64,000 bases of DNA. Source: Lachnospiraceae bacterium (GTDB lineage Bacteria > Bacillota > Clostridia > Lachnospirales > Lachnospiraceae). This document shows, piece by piece, positions 16,560 through 25,942 of the stretch; within the stretch, counting starts at the first letter, position 1; every line of letters begins with the position of its first letter. The notes beneath the pieces were generated by a model. That model made no database searches, was not told where the DNA came from, and saw only the letters and a list, made by a program, of their open reading frames with translations. The stretch is from assembly GCA_022483465.1 (NCBI GenBank), contig JAKVNF010000004.1, positions 619,713-683,712 on the forward strand, written 5' to 3'. The translations under genes and the position numbers were made by a program.

Positions 16560-18206
16560 TCACAGGTACCGCTCAATCACCTCGGTGAGCTTTGGCAGGA
16601 TCTGCTGCTTGCGGGAGAGCACGCCCTCGTGGAAGCCGCGGACCTCCTCGTCCCCGGGAAAGATCTCCATGGCCCAGGGCGCCCGCTCGCCTGCCGCGTA
16701 GATCACCGAGCCGTTCTCCAGGATGCTGGAGAAGGCAAGCACCGCCAGGTCCAGCTGCTTTCTCGCCGCAAACCGCTCCAGCGCCGCCTGGATACTGCCG
16801 GTCTCGTCGTTTGCGTAGGCCTTCGCCGAGGTGACCACCACCTGGGAGATGGAGAGCTTGCAGCCCCGGATGTCGTAGATCTTCATGTCCTGATCCATCA
16901 TCTCCCGGATGCTCTTTCCCTCGGTGGAGGCCGTCACCGCGAACATCTCCCGAGCAAAGGTCTCCTGGTCCAGGTCCGCGATGGCGGCGAGGATGTTGGC
17001 GGTCTCCCGGTCCTTTTTGGTGGTGGTCGGGGAGTGGAAGTTCATCGTGTCCGAGAGCACCGCCCCCAGAAGGAGCCCCGCCAGGTTCTCGGGGATCGGG
17101 ATCTGGTTCTCCCGAAAGATCGTCGCCACGATGGTCGCCGTGGAGCCCACGATCTCATTTCGGAAGGCCACCGGCGAGACGCTGGCAAAGTCCCCGATCC
17201 TGTGGTGGTCGATGACCTCCAGGACCCTGGCCTTTTCGATCGCCCGGACGGACTGGGAGAACTCGTTGTGGTCCACCATGATGATCTGCTTGTTCCGCGC
17301 GTTCATGATGTGGTACCGGGACACGTACCCCACCAGATGCCCCTCCTGGTCCGTCACCGGGTACACGTGGTAACGGGTGCGCAGCATCTTGGCCCCCACG
17401 TCCTCGGCGAGCTCGTTGTCCGTGAAGGTCACGAGCTTGGTCTGCATGATGCAGGAGACCGCCGGGGCAAAGTAGAGGTAGCGGGAGGTGTTCATGGAGC
17501 CGTGGCCTGAGAGGATGATGGGGCAGTGGCACTCCCTAGCCGCCTGCAGCACCGGCTCCCCGACCTGCTCCGTCCAGACGCAGATGAGAAGCCCCGCCCC
17601 GGCGCGGATCACCGCCTCCTGGGCCGCAGGGTCATCCCCGACGATGACGATCCGGTCCCGGATCACGTATCGGGAGAGGTTCTCCCGCCCGGTCATCGCG
17701 ATGATGGAGACCTTGCCGTTTAAGTGGACCTTCGCGTCGTCGTAGACGATGGTCCCGTCGATGGTTCTCGCGTAGTTGGCCACCGGGGTCTTTGCCATGA
17801 TGTCCACGGAAGTCGCCGTGTCGCCCAGGCCGATGACCGCGATGTCGCTCTTGGTCACAAGGCCGATAAGCTTTCCCGCCTCATCGGTGACGCCGCAGTA
17901 GGTCTTCCCGGTCTCCTGCATCTTCTGCATGCCGTCGAAGATCGTCGTGTCCGGGGAGATGCCGGTGGGGGGATCGAGGTGGATCTCCGAGAGCCGGACC
18001 CTGGCATCCTCCAGAAGCTCCGGCTCCTTGAAGTGGAACCGCTCCAACAGGTACCGGGACTCCGCATTCAGCGGTCCCAGCCGGCAGGGCACTGCCCGGT
18101 ATCCCATGGCCCTCTTATAGAAGGCATAGGCGATGGCAGCCGCCACCGAGTCTGTGTCCGGGTGCCGGTGCCCGGTGATATAAATCCGTTCGCTTGGCTC
18201 TGACAT
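16560..18206 (-). CDS. CBS/DRTGG-domain manganese-dependent inorganic pyrophosphatase
   Basis: 548 residues. Order: DHH N-terminus (ITGHRHPDTDS, metal ligands), CBS1, a DRTGG insert, CBS2, the second DHH part (MVDHNEFSQS, VIDHHRIGDF), then a DHHA2 C-terminal domain with the SRKQQ substrate loop. This is the layout of regulated family II pyrophosphatases of Clostridia, which hydrolyse PPi and are tuned by adenine nucleotides or diadenosine polyphosphates bound to the CBS/DRTGG part. It leads a run with capA-like and CXXC genes. Length and motifs are complete. Confidence 0.92.
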   Translation of the reverse strand: MSEPSERIYITGHRHPDTDSVAAAIAYAFYKRAMGYRAVPCRLGPLNAESRYLLERFHFKEPELLEDARVRLSEIHLDPPTGISPDTTIFDGMQKMQETGKTYCGVTDEAGKLIGLVTKSDIAVIGLGDTATSVDIMAKTPVANYARTIDGTIVYDDAKVHLNGKVSIIAMTGRENLSRYVIRDRIVIVGDDPAAQEAVIRAGAGLLICVWTEQVGEPVLQAARECHCPIILSGHGSMNTSRYLYFAPAVSCIMQTKLVTFTDNELAEDVGAKMLRTRYHVYPVTDQEGHLVGYVSRYHIMNARNKQIIMVDHNEFSQSVRAIEKARVLEVIDHHRIGDFASVSPVAFRNEIVGSTATIVATIFRENQIPIPENLAGLLLGAVLSDTMNFHSPTTTKKDRETANILAAIADLDQETFAREMFAVTASTEGKSIREMMDQDMKIYDIRGCKLSISQVVVTSAKAYANDETGSIQAALERFAARKQLDLAVLAFSSILENGSVIYAAGERAPWAMEIFPGDEEVRGFHEGVLSRKQQILPKLTEVIERYL

Positions 18207-18372
18207 ATCAGAATTCTCTTCTCCTTATTCGAAATCCCAATTTTTTTTGATATATTGACAGGGAAACCCTTCCCTTCTGTCCGTCAATCATGATACCCTA
18301 TCTCCCGACCAATCGAAACAGAACAGGGCCTGCAGATCTACAGCGCTGTACCGTAGGGAGCGTGATACATCG

Positions 18373-19998
18373 ATGAATCATCACACATACGAAAAACCGC
18401 TAGAGGAAAAAATCCAGACACTCGTCTCCCGCTCCTACGAGAGCCTCGACGAGGGAGAGGCCCTGGCCCAGCAGGTCCTGCTGCTGGGGCGGGCCGACGA
18501 GGATGAGCGGCTCCAGGGCGTTGCCCTGAGCGCCCTCTGCGAGATCCGGTTCCTTCGGAGCGGCGCCACCAACAGTCTCTTCTCCATGGTATATGAGACG
18601 ATCCGCCGCGAGGAGGCTGCGGAGGACTTCCACGGCCTTGCCGTCTCCTACAACCTGCTCGGCATCCTCAACCGCATGATGCTCTTCTACGTCCGGGCCA
18701 TGGACAACTTCCTGACCAGCCGCAAGTATGTCCTAAAGCTCCCGGGGCGGCACACCTACCTGGGCGCCCTCTATGGCAATATCGCCTCGGTCTACCGGAG
18801 CCTGGGAAACTACGGGGAGGCCCTCTCCTACCTGCAGAAGACCATTCCCTACCTGGAGCAGTCGACCTCTCACCGTGTCCGGAACCTGATGAACACCTGG
18901 GCGGAGCTGGGCCTTCTGTACCTGGACGCGCGGGGCGACGCGGCAAAGGCCGGGGAGTGCCTGCAGAAGCTGACGGATCTCATCGACCACAACACCGAGC
19001 GGATCGACGTCCCCTACCACCTCTACTGGCTCTTATCCGCGAGGCTTGCCCGGATCCAGGGGAACCGGACCGAGGAGGAGCGGGCCGTGCGGCAGGAGCT
19101 CGACCTGCTCTCGCGCCTTGGCATCTATAGCGACAGCCTCGACGGCATCCTGGAGTTCATGGAATACCTGATCCAGAACCGGGAGTTCTCCTGGTTTGCC
19201 CTCTTTCAGCAGGCCTTTGCCCCCTATGCGGACTCCCTGAGCGCCGCCAACTCCCTGCGCTGGCTCGACGCCTGCATCGCCTATGACCGCTCCCGGAACG
19301 ATAGGGCCCGGTGCAACGTGGACATGGCCCAGTACTACGACACGTCCCTGCGGCTCCAGGTGGAGCGGCAGGCCATGGAACTCCAGGCCATCACAAACCT
19401 GAACCGGATTGAAAAGATGCAGGAGGAGAACAGCCGGCTCACCCGGGAGGCGGAGACGGACCACCTGACCGGGCTCCCCAACCGCTACAGCCTAAACCGC
19501 ACCTCGGACCTCTGGTACGAGCAGGCCTACCGGCAGCAGACCTGCCTCGGCGTGGAGATCCTGGACATCGACTTCTTCAAGCAGTACAACGATACCTACG
19601 GGCACCAGGCGGGGGATGCCTGCCTCCGGAAGGTGGCAGGAGCCCTTTCCGCCTTCCGGGACGCCCATCCGGGGCTCTACGCCGCCCGCTACGGCGGGGA
19701 CGAGTTTGTTCTTCTGTACGACAACCTGACGGACGACGAGGTGCTCCGGCTCGCCGGGCTCCTGCGGGAGGCCATCCGGGGTCTTCAGATCCCGATGCCG
19801 ACCGCCCCGGGGAGCATCCTGACCATCTCCCAGGGCATCCGCAACAGCATTCCCACCCAGAAGAACAAGCTCTGGGACTACCTCTACGCCGCCGATAACG
19901 CGCTCTACCAGGTCAAACAGACCCAGAAGGGGGACATCTGCCTCCTCAAGGACGCGAAGATCTCCGACCTCTCTCTCAGAAAGGGACACATCCTGTAA
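18373..19998 (+). CDS. Cytoplasmic diguanylate cyclase with N-terminal helical-repeat sensor
   Basis: 541 residues. Residues 1-330 are TPR-like helical pairs (for example GNYGEALSYLQKTIPYLEQ). A short coiled coil (about 335-365) leads into a GGDEF domain beginning DHLTGLPNRYSLN, with the active site GGDEF at 441-445 in RYGGDEFVLLY. It should make cyclic di-GMP. There is no membrane span, so the repeat region probably senses a protein partner. The stop is 3 bp before a FliB-like gene and the two are very likely co-translated. No flagellar genes are in view. Confidence 0.87.
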   Translation: MNHHTYEKPLEEKIQTLVSRSYESLDEGEALAQQVLLLGRADEDERLQGVALSALCEIRFLRSGATNSLFSMVYETIRREEAAEDFHGLAVSYNLLGILNRMMLFYVRAMDNFLTSRKYVLKLPGRHTYLGALYGNIASVYRSLGNYGEALSYLQKTIPYLEQSTSHRVRNLMNTWAELGLLYLDARGDAAKAGECLQKLTDLIDHNTERIDVPYHLYWLLSARLARIQGNRTEEERAVRQELDLLSRLGIYSDSLDGILEFMEYLIQNREFSWFALFQQAFAPYADSLSAANSLRWLDACIAYDRSRNDRARCNVDMAQYYDTSLRLQVERQAMELQAITNLNRIEKMQEENSRLTREAETDHLTGLPNRYSLNRTSDLWYEQAYRQQTCLGVEILDIDFFKQYNDTYGHQAGDACLRKVAGALSAFRDAHPGLYAARYGGDEFVLLYDNLTDDEVLRLAGLLREAIRGLQIPMPTAPGSILTISQGIRNSIPTQKNKLWDYLYAADNALYQVKQTQKGDICLLKDAKISDLSLRKGHIL

Positions 19999-20001
19999 GC
20001 C

Positions 20002-21144
20002 ATGGCACACATCGAAAAGACATTTTTGGTACCGGGATATTACGAAAAGTTTGCCTGCAAGGCGTCGGACTGCCGCCACACCTGCTGCCAGGGGCTCGAG
20101 ATCCGCATCACCCAGGCGGAGTACTTCCGCCTCGCGGGGATGGACTGCCCGAAGGACCTGAGGGAGAAGCTCGACCTCTCCCTCCACGTGCTGCCCCACC
20201 CGGACGAGTACGCCTACGCCTGTCTCTCCCCAGACTTCTTCGGCCGCTGCCGCATGATGGACGAGAAGGGCCTCTGCGCCTTGCAGTGCGCCTGCGGGTA
20301 TGAGGCCTTGACCAGCGCCTGCAAGTATTTCCCAAGAAGTCCAAGGCTAACCCGCCATCCCTCCTGTGCCACCTCCAACGCCTGTGAGGAGACGCTGGAG
20401 CTTCTCTTTGGGGAGGCCGAAAAAGGGGAGCCCTGGCACGATACTAAAGTGCCCCTTTCCTTTGATCTTGCGGGAAAGGAGCCGGAGGACACCGATCCCA
20501 GGTCGGAGGAGATCTCCCGCTTCCATGCGTATGCCGCTTCCTGCATGGCGGGGTCTTCCCTCCTTCTTCCGGAGAAGTTCTCCCTTCTTCGCGCCATCGC
20601 AGACGGCGCACCGATTCCGGAAGAGGAAAAGGCGCTCTCTATCGCCGCGGCAGAGAACAGCGCCCACCCGCTCCGCGTCAGAAAGGAAGTGCTTTCCGCG
20701 CTCCTTGGAAAGATCGGAGAGGACTACCCGGATCTCACAAAGGCCGCGGAGGGGGCCCAGAGTATCCTCTCCTCCTGCGGCGAATTTCTCACAGAGGGGG
20801 ACCTTGCCCGGGCGCTCGCTGCCCTCTCCGGGGCCTTCCCGGAGGTGCTCCCCTTCCTCTCCCTGGTACTTGCCAACGAGCTCTTCTACAGCGGCTTTCC
20901 CCGCTCCGACGGCCTTGCCCCGAAGGAGGCGGCAAGGGTCCTTCCGGTCTTTGCCCTGGTCCTCGTTCTGACGCTCCAGGGAGGTCTCCCCCAGCTTCAA
21001 ACGAGGGAGGACCTCATCGACCTCACCGCCGCCTTCTTCCGGATGGCAGACCTCACCCCGTTCTGGAGGCGGTGTCACCTTGCGCTCACCGAGGGGCCGG
21101 GGGATCAGAATCCGGATGCCCTCTCCCTCTCCCCCTCCGCCTGA
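20002..21144 (+). CDS. FliB-like lysine-N-methylase family protein
   Basis: 380 residues. The cysteine cluster at the N-terminus is characteristic: FACKASDCRHTCCQGLEI, then RCRMMDEKGLCALQCACG, SACKYFPR and RHPSCATSNACEE. FliB methylates flagellin lysines in enterobacteria and binds an iron-sulphur cluster; Clostridia carry many homologues in strains without obvious flagella, so the target here is unknown. It starts 3 bp after the GGDEF gene. The C-terminal half is helical and poorly conserved. A second family member is at 61921-62892. Confidence 0.8.
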   Translation: MAHIEKTFLVPGYYEKFACKASDCRHTCCQGLEIRITQAEYFRLAGMDCPKDLREKLDLSLHVLPHPDEYAYACLSPDFFGRCRMMDEKGLCALQCACGYEALTSACKYFPRSPRLTRHPSCATSNACEETLELLFGEAEKGEPWHDTKVPLSFDLAGKEPEDTDPRSEEISRFHAYAASCMAGSSLLLPEKFSLLRAIADGAPIPEEEKALSIAAAENSAHPLRVRKEVLSALLGKIGEDYPDLTKAAEGAQSILSSCGEFLTEGDLARALAALSGAFPEVLPFLSLVLANELFYSGFPRSDGLAPKEAARVLPVFALVLVLTLQGGLPQLQTREDLIDLTAAFFRMADLTPFWRRCHLALTEGPGDQNPDALSLSPSA

Positions 21145-21147
21145 TGC

Positions 21148-21492
21148 TCAGACGTCCATCGTCTTTGCCGCTTCCAAAAGCTCTGCGATCTGCGCCTTGG
21201 TGATGCCGTCCACATGAAAGCCCCCGGTGCAGACCACGGTGCAGCCGTGGGCCGCGGCGGCCTTCTCCGCAAAGTACCGGCAGAGCGCCTCGTCCTTGTG
21301 GCCAGTCACGTTGAAAACGGAGCTGGTGCTTGAGACCGCGCCGTCCCCTGTCAGAGAGGGCCGGGGCAGAGCCAGCACGCAGCAGCCGATGTGGGGCTTT
21401 TCCCCGCCCTGCACCGTGATCAAAAGATCCTTCCCGATCCACTCGCTCTCCAGGACCAGTTCCCCGAAGGAGAGCGTTTTTTGTTGTCTCAT
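21148..21492 (-). CDS. LpdD-like prenylated-flavin chaperone
   Basis: 114 residues from ATG 21492, preceded by GGAGGTGGACC. Features shared with LpdD/UbiD-system small subunits are DLLITVQGGEKPHIGCCVLA, PRPSL, SVFNVTGHKDEALCRYFAEK and CTGGFHVDGITKAQI. LpdD proteins help load or keep prenyl-FMN in UbiD-type decarboxylases such as gallate decarboxylase. No ubiD or ubiX gene is in this window, so its partner is elsewhere or it has another use. It converges with the FliB-like gene, with only 3 bp between the stops. Confidence 0.7.
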   Translation of the reverse strand: MRQQKTLSFGELVLESEWIGKDLLITVQGGEKPHIGCCVLALPRPSLTGDGAVSSTSSVFNVTGHKDEALCRYFAEKAAAAHGCTVVCTGGFHVDGITKAQIAELLEAAKTMDV

Positions 21493-21786
21493 GGTCCACC
21501 TCCAAACCGGGCGCAAAACCGGAAGCTCTGCTGCCAGTTTAGAGCTTCCGATTTTCTGATTCTACCAGTTTTTCCCCGCCGCGGCGCCTCCCCATCCGCC
21601 CGACACGCCCGGTGGCTCTGCCGCTGTTTTCCACCAGCCGGTCAATCTTCCCCCATCCTGCTGAATTTTTCCCCGAAAGCACCGGTTTTTCCCGGATTGT
21701 GACGTGTCAATCCGGGATTTGTGGTGTAAAATAGCACATCGTGCTGTGGAGCAAGTTTACACGATTTTTGCGAGGAATTAACACGA

Positions 21787-23625
21787 ATGCACAAGAAGTC
21801 TAAACCAGAAACTGCTAAGTCAGTCACCATCCGCCGCTCCGGCTCCCGGATCCGGAAGGTGCTGACCGTCCTTCTGCTGGCACTGGCGGTGTTCTTCATC
21901 ACCACTGCCCGCTGGGCCTTCACCATGTGGAGCAACCTGAAGCTGGAGGAGATCATCTACGAGCTGTCCACGCCCCTGCAGGGCACCGGCTCCGGAATTG
22001 TCCTCTCCTTCCTGCTGTACTGCATCCTGCCCACTGCGGTGGCGGCGGTGCTGATGATCCTGTTCTTCATCCGGAAGCAGGATCGGGCCATGAAGGTCTC
22101 CAGCTGGGTGATGATCCTCTCCGGCGTCGGCATCGCCTCCGCCTTCTTCACCGCCTGGTTTCGTCTCGACGTCACCTCGTACCTGAAGAACGCCAACACC
22201 GACTCCACCTTCATCGCCGACAACTACGCGGATCCGAGCACCGTCAAGCTCACATTCCCGGAGAAGAAGCGGAACCTGATCTACATCTACCTGGAGTCCA
22301 TGGAGATGACCTACGCCGACGAGGCAAACGGCGGCGGTTTCACCTTCAACTGCATTCCGGAACTGACCAAGCTCGCCGAGGAGAACGAGGACTTCTCCGG
22401 CTCCTCTGACACCCTCAACGGCGGCTATGCCATGAACGGGGCGACCTGGACCATGGGCGGCATCTTCGCCGCGACCTCCGGACTTCCCTTAAAGACCGGC
22501 CTTGGCAACAACGGCATGGTGGGCCAGACCCAGTTCTTCCCCTCCATCACCACCCTCGGGGACATCCTGAAGGACGAGGGCTACAACCAGGTCTTCATGT
22601 GCGGCTCCGATGCCACCTTCGGCGGCCGCAAGCTCTACTTCACCGAGCACGGCGACTACACGATCTACGACTACAACTACGCCAGGGAAAACGGCTGGAT
22701 CCCCAGCAACTACAAGGTCTGGTGGGGATTTGAGGACAAGAAGCTCTTCTCCTTCGCCAAGGAGCAGCTGACCAAGCTCGCCGAGGAGGATGAGCCCTTC
22801 AACTTCACGATGCTGACCGTGGACACCCACTTCCCCAACGGCTATGTCTGCGACCTGTGCCCCACCACCTTCGGCAGCAACCAGTACGCCAACGTCATGG
22901 CCTGCAGCTCCGCCCAGGTGCAGGATTTCATCGACTGGATCAAACAGCAGGACTTCTACGACAACACGACGATCGTGATCTCCGGCGACCACCTGACGAT
23001 GGACGGCGACTTCTGCAACGACGTCTCCTCCGACTACAACCGCCGGGTCTACACCAGCTACATCAACTCCGCCGTCACCCCGGAGGACCCGGACAAGGAG
23101 CGGACCTTCACGACCTTTGACAACTTCCCCACCACCCTCGCCGCCATGGGCGTGACCATCGACGGCAACCGGCTGGGACTTGGCACCAATCTCTTCAGCT
23201 CAGAGCCGACGCTGACCGAGCAGCACTCGGTCTCTGAGGTCAACACGGAGCTCGCTAGAAAGTCCTCCTTCATGGAGGAGAAGTCCGGCGTCAGTGCCCA
23301 CTCCCTGGCGGTGGCGAAGGATCTGGCCAAGGCCAAGCCGAAGACCACCGTGGTCGGCAGTGCCGGCCTGGTCACCTTCACGGTCTCCGGCTTGGACGAC
23401 TACAACGACGAGATCCGCCACCTGTACCTGTCGGTCTACAACGAGGACGGCGAGCGCATCCTGATGCAGGGCTGCACGCCGATGACGGACGGCACCTGGC
23501 AGCTGACACTGGAGCGATACCAGCTGCAGGGCGGAACCAAGTTTCAGACGAGACTCCACGTCGACTCCGACGCGGGCGATGTCTACATCGACAACGGCAC
23601 CGACATCACGATCCCGGGCGAATAG
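21787..23625 (+). CDS. LTA synthase-family sulfatase-fold membrane phosphotransferase
   Basis: 612 residues. Three N-terminal membrane helices (about 24-45, 75-96, 105-125) are followed by an extracellular alkaline-phosphatase-like domain. The nucleophile region is MNGATWTMGGIFAATSGLPL, with metal sites in MLTVDTHFPNG and VISGDHLTMDGDF; IYIYLESMEMTYAD opens the domain. Members move glycerol-phosphate or similar groups onto cell-wall or membrane glycolipids. Fewer helices than classical LtaS (five) suggests a relative acting on another glycan. The last 110 residues form a beta-rich extension. Confidence 0.85.
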   Translation: MHKKSKPETAKSVTIRRSGSRIRKVLTVLLLALAVFFITTARWAFTMWSNLKLEEIIYELSTPLQGTGSGIVLSFLLYCILPTAVAAVLMILFFIRKQDRAMKVSSWVMILSGVGIASAFFTAWFRLDVTSYLKNANTDSTFIADNYADPSTVKLTFPEKKRNLIYIYLESMEMTYADEANGGGFTFNCIPELTKLAEENEDFSGSSDTLNGGYAMNGATWTMGGIFAATSGLPLKTGLGNNGMVGQTQFFPSITTLGDILKDEGYNQVFMCGSDATFGGRKLYFTEHGDYTIYDYNYARENGWIPSNYKVWWGFEDKKLFSFAKEQLTKLAEEDEPFNFTMLTVDTHFPNGYVCDLCPTTFGSNQYANVMACSSAQVQDFIDWIKQQDFYDNTTIVISGDHLTMDGDFCNDVSSDYNRRVYTSYINSAVTPEDPDKERTFTTFDNFPTTLAAMGVTIDGNRLGLGTNLFSSEPTLTEQHSVSEVNTELARKSSFMEEKSGVSAHSLAVAKDLAKAKPKTTVVGSAGLVTFTVSGLDDYNDEIRHLYLSVYNEDGERILMQGCTPMTDGTWQLTLERYQLQGGTKFQTRLHVDSDAGDVYIDNGTDITIPGE

Positions 23626-23936
23626 AGCAAAATTTCCAGATAAATCGCCTCCACCCGTAAAACGGGTGGTTCGGGATGCGGGCTATAAGCCCGCTTTACT
23701 AGCCAGCGCCTAAAGACGCTGGCTTTCGCTTTAAAGGCCCTTGGGAGCTTTCGCTCCCTCGGGCTCCGCTCAAGCCTCTTTTGCTTTTATCACCTGGCCG
23801 CCCCTAAAGGGGCGGTTTTTTACGTCCTTTCTTGTGGATCCTTTCCAGGCTTCGCCCCGAAAGGATCCTCGTACTCCTTCACACTCATCTTATCCTGCAG
23901 GATGTCTGCTCTCTCCTGATCCCGGATATACTTCTT

Positions 23937-24244
23937 GGCGTTAGTTAAGAAACGGGTTGATAAGCGATCGCCTAGCATGAGACCACTAATACCTCACTTT
24001 GAGCTCGAGCTGGGTACACTCCTATCCGTGCTGTGTTGCATCATGTAACAAAGCATCACCTAGATTGCCTAAACACATACACTCACTTGCCGAGTATGTG
24101 ACTATAAATAACAAGATAGGCATTATGCGGAGAAGAAAAGAGCTCCAAATGGGGATTCTATATCTTCATCGGACATTATCGCGTCGAGAGTTCACCATGG
24201 AGGTTGTGGTATGGAACCCATCAACCCGGTTCTTTACTAACGCC
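23937..24244 (+). mobile_element. 308-bp MITE, copy 2
   Basis: It has the same ends (GGCGTTAG...CTAACGCC) and the same length as copy 1, with no base difference that I could find. Target duplication is TACTTCTT (23929-23936 and 24245-24252). It interrupts the C-terminal part of the IS200 tnpA. Identity with copy 1 implies recent movement. Confidence 0.92.
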
Positions 24245-24539
24245 TACTTCTTTACCGTCGCATCGTTTAATCCCACCGTGCTGACATAATACCCCTCAGA
24301 CCAAAAGTGCCGGTTCCCAAACTTGTATTTCAGATTTGCGTGCCGGTCAAACATCATGAGCGAACTTTTCCCCTTCAAGTAACCCATAAACGAGGCTACG
24401 CTGATCTTTGGCGGAATGCTTACCAGCATATGCACATGATCTGGCATGAGATGCCCCTCTATGATTTCCACTCCTTTGTATGCGCATAGATCATGCAGTA
24501 TCTCCGCAAGGTCCTTCCTGTATTGATTGTAAATTATTT

Positions 24540-25753
24540 GGCGTTAGTAAGAAAACGGGTTGATAAGCTCCAAAGCATTTTAGCAGAAGTATAAAATATG
24601 CCGTTTTGTACATTCTGCTGTACAACGGCCTTCTCTAACTTGAACTACAATAGTCTTGCCAGGAGGGCAAGACTATGAGCTGCATTGAGCGCATACTGAC
24701 CGAAGCCAGAGATCTTTCCAGGGACGACCTGATTCTTCTTGTTAACAAGCTCATGGAGGGCTTCTCCCATGAGAGTGCAACCTCTTCTCCGAAGAAGATG
24801 ATTGCTCCCCGTTTGGATTGTCCGATCTGCCATTCCAATGCTCATGTTGTTAGGAATGGACACAAACATGGAAAACAGGCATACATCTGCAGGCAATGTG
24901 GAACGTCATTTGTTACAACGAGCAACACTTTGCTCTCAGGCTCACACTTTGGTACTGAGATCTGGACCAAGGTTCTGGAAGAGACGCTCAGGGGGACCTC
25001 TCTGGATAAGACGGTCAAGTCACTTGCCAGCCATGGATGCAAGATCAGCCATAGCAGTCTGTTCTTCATGCGGCATAAGATCATGCTTGCTCTCGAGGAC
25101 ATGCAGGTGGAGCAGCCAGCCACGGTGGAAGATGTCGTGGAAGCGGATGAAACCTACGTTCCGGAGTCCAAAAAAGGTACGAAATTTGGCCCTGATGCCA
25201 GTCGAAAGCCCCGCAAGCGTGGCACTCCCGCATCCAAACGCGGCCTTTCAGACGAGCAGATCTGTATCTGCACCGCAGTACAGCGCAAGACTGGCGATCT
25301 GATCGTGAAATCCGAGAACCGGGCAAGGCCTTCCAGTGCGGATGTTGTTGATATCTATACTGGTCATGTCCAGAAGGGAACACTTTTCCTGACGGACGGC
25401 ATGAATGTGTATCCAAGACTGGGCAAGATCCTGGGAATCACGGTCATGAATGTGAAGAAGGAGTCGGCAAGTTTCTTCAATCTGAACACTGTGAACAACC
25501 TTCACTCCTTTATCAAGCACCGCTATATCGAATATCGCGGCGTGGCTACCAAGTATTTGAACCGTTACAACCTCGTATTCCGGGCAGCGTACAGGCAGAG
25601 GACCACGATTGGGGAACTTGCGGACGCTCTCTTTGCATCCAGGAATCCCAAGAAGGTACACCATTATGGAGATGTTAAGGAGCTCAATCTGCTTGCAATT
25701 TGATGACTACAAGATGCACTTATTGCTTATCAACCCGTTTTCTTACTAACGCC
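24540..25753 (+). mobile_element. Complete IS1595-family insertion sequence
   Basis: 1214 bp, starting GGCGTTAGTAAGAAAACGGG and ending CCCGTTTTCTTACTAACGCC, nearly perfect inverted repeats of about 27 bp. It is flanked by the 8-bp duplication AATTATTT (24532-24539, 25754-25761). It carries one transposase and sits inside the IS200 tnpA. Confidence 0.93.
24675..25703 (+). CDS. IS1595-family DDE transposase
   Basis: 342 residues behind AGGAGGGCAAGACT. The N-terminal zinc ribbon is LDCPICHSNAHVV with YICRQCGTSF; the ISXO2-type catalytic domain starts DVVEADETYVPESKKG (first Asp), has LFLTDGMNVYPRL (second Asp), and the last acidic or Asn site lies in the NLNTVNNLHSFIKHRY segment, typical of the IS1595 DDN/DDE variants. 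It is intact and should act on its own ends and probably on the MITE ends. Confidence 0.9.
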   Translation: MSCIERILTEARDLSRDDLILLVNKLMEGFSHESATSSPKKMIAPRLDCPICHSNAHVVRNGHKHGKQAYICRQCGTSFVTTSNTLLSGSHFGTEIWTKVLEETLRGTSLDKTVKSLASHGCKISHSSLFFMRHKIMLALEDMQVEQPATVEDVVEADETYVPESKKGTKFGPDASRKPRKRGTPASKRGLSDEQICICTAVQRKTGDLIVKSENRARPSSADVVDIYTGHVQKGTLFLTDGMNVYPRLGKILGITVMNVKKESASFFNLNTVNNLHSFIKHRYIEYRGVATKYLNRYNLVFRAAYRQRTTIGELADALFASRNPKKVHHYGDVKELNLLAI

Positions 25754-25942
25754 AATTATTTTTCGCCTATACTTCGGAGTGAAGACGATATGGTATTTGC
25801 ACAACCATTTTGTGTGTGCTGCACTATTAGCCTTCGGCATCTAAATCACCTTTCCTTTCATCAATGGTGGCTTGAGCACCTCTATTGTAAGGAAAGGTGA
25901 TTTATTTGTATAACCTCTTACTCTCACCCGCACAGCGGGTGG

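Larger units (their letters stand above)
23820..25840 (-). pseudogene. tnpA: IS200/IS605 Y1 transposase tnpA in three pieces
   Basis: Read on the minus strand, the first piece (25840-25754) gives MPKANSAAHTKWLCKYHIV then FTPKYRRKII. The second (24539-24245) continues YNQYRKDLAEILHDL, with the HUH motif PDHVHML and FWSEGYYVSTVGLND. The third (23936-23820) ends KYIRDQERADILQ, KMSVKEYEDPFGAKPG and a TAA. Removing the IS1595 element with one AATTATTT copy, and the MITE with one TACTTCTT copy, yields a single open frame of about 150 codons. The catalytic tyrosine falls in VSTVGLNDATVKKY. The gene was intact until these two insertions. Confidence 0.9.
23651..25942 (-). mobile_element. IS200/IS605-type element, disrupted by a MITE and an IS1595 element
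   Basis: A split tnpA is bracketed by two similar palindromes: CCACCCGTAAAACGGGTGG at 23651-23669 and CACCCG-CACAG-CGGGTG inside 25924-25942, each followed by GTT. Terminal hairpins of this kind are what IS200/IS605 transposases bind. Several more short hairpins lie at 23670-23820. No tnpB is present. Exact ends are uncertain by tens of bases. Confidence 0.65.

Noticed and set aside
18240-18300. TTGACA with inverted GTCAA as a promoter or operator between the pyrophosphatase and GGDEF genes
   Set aside because: No -10 box at a proper distance in either direction; the inverted repeat is imperfect.
23640-23830. Possible CRISPR-like or REP repeat cluster
   Set aside because: The repeated short hairpins are unequal in sequence and spacing and are better explained as the structured end of the IS200/IS605 element.
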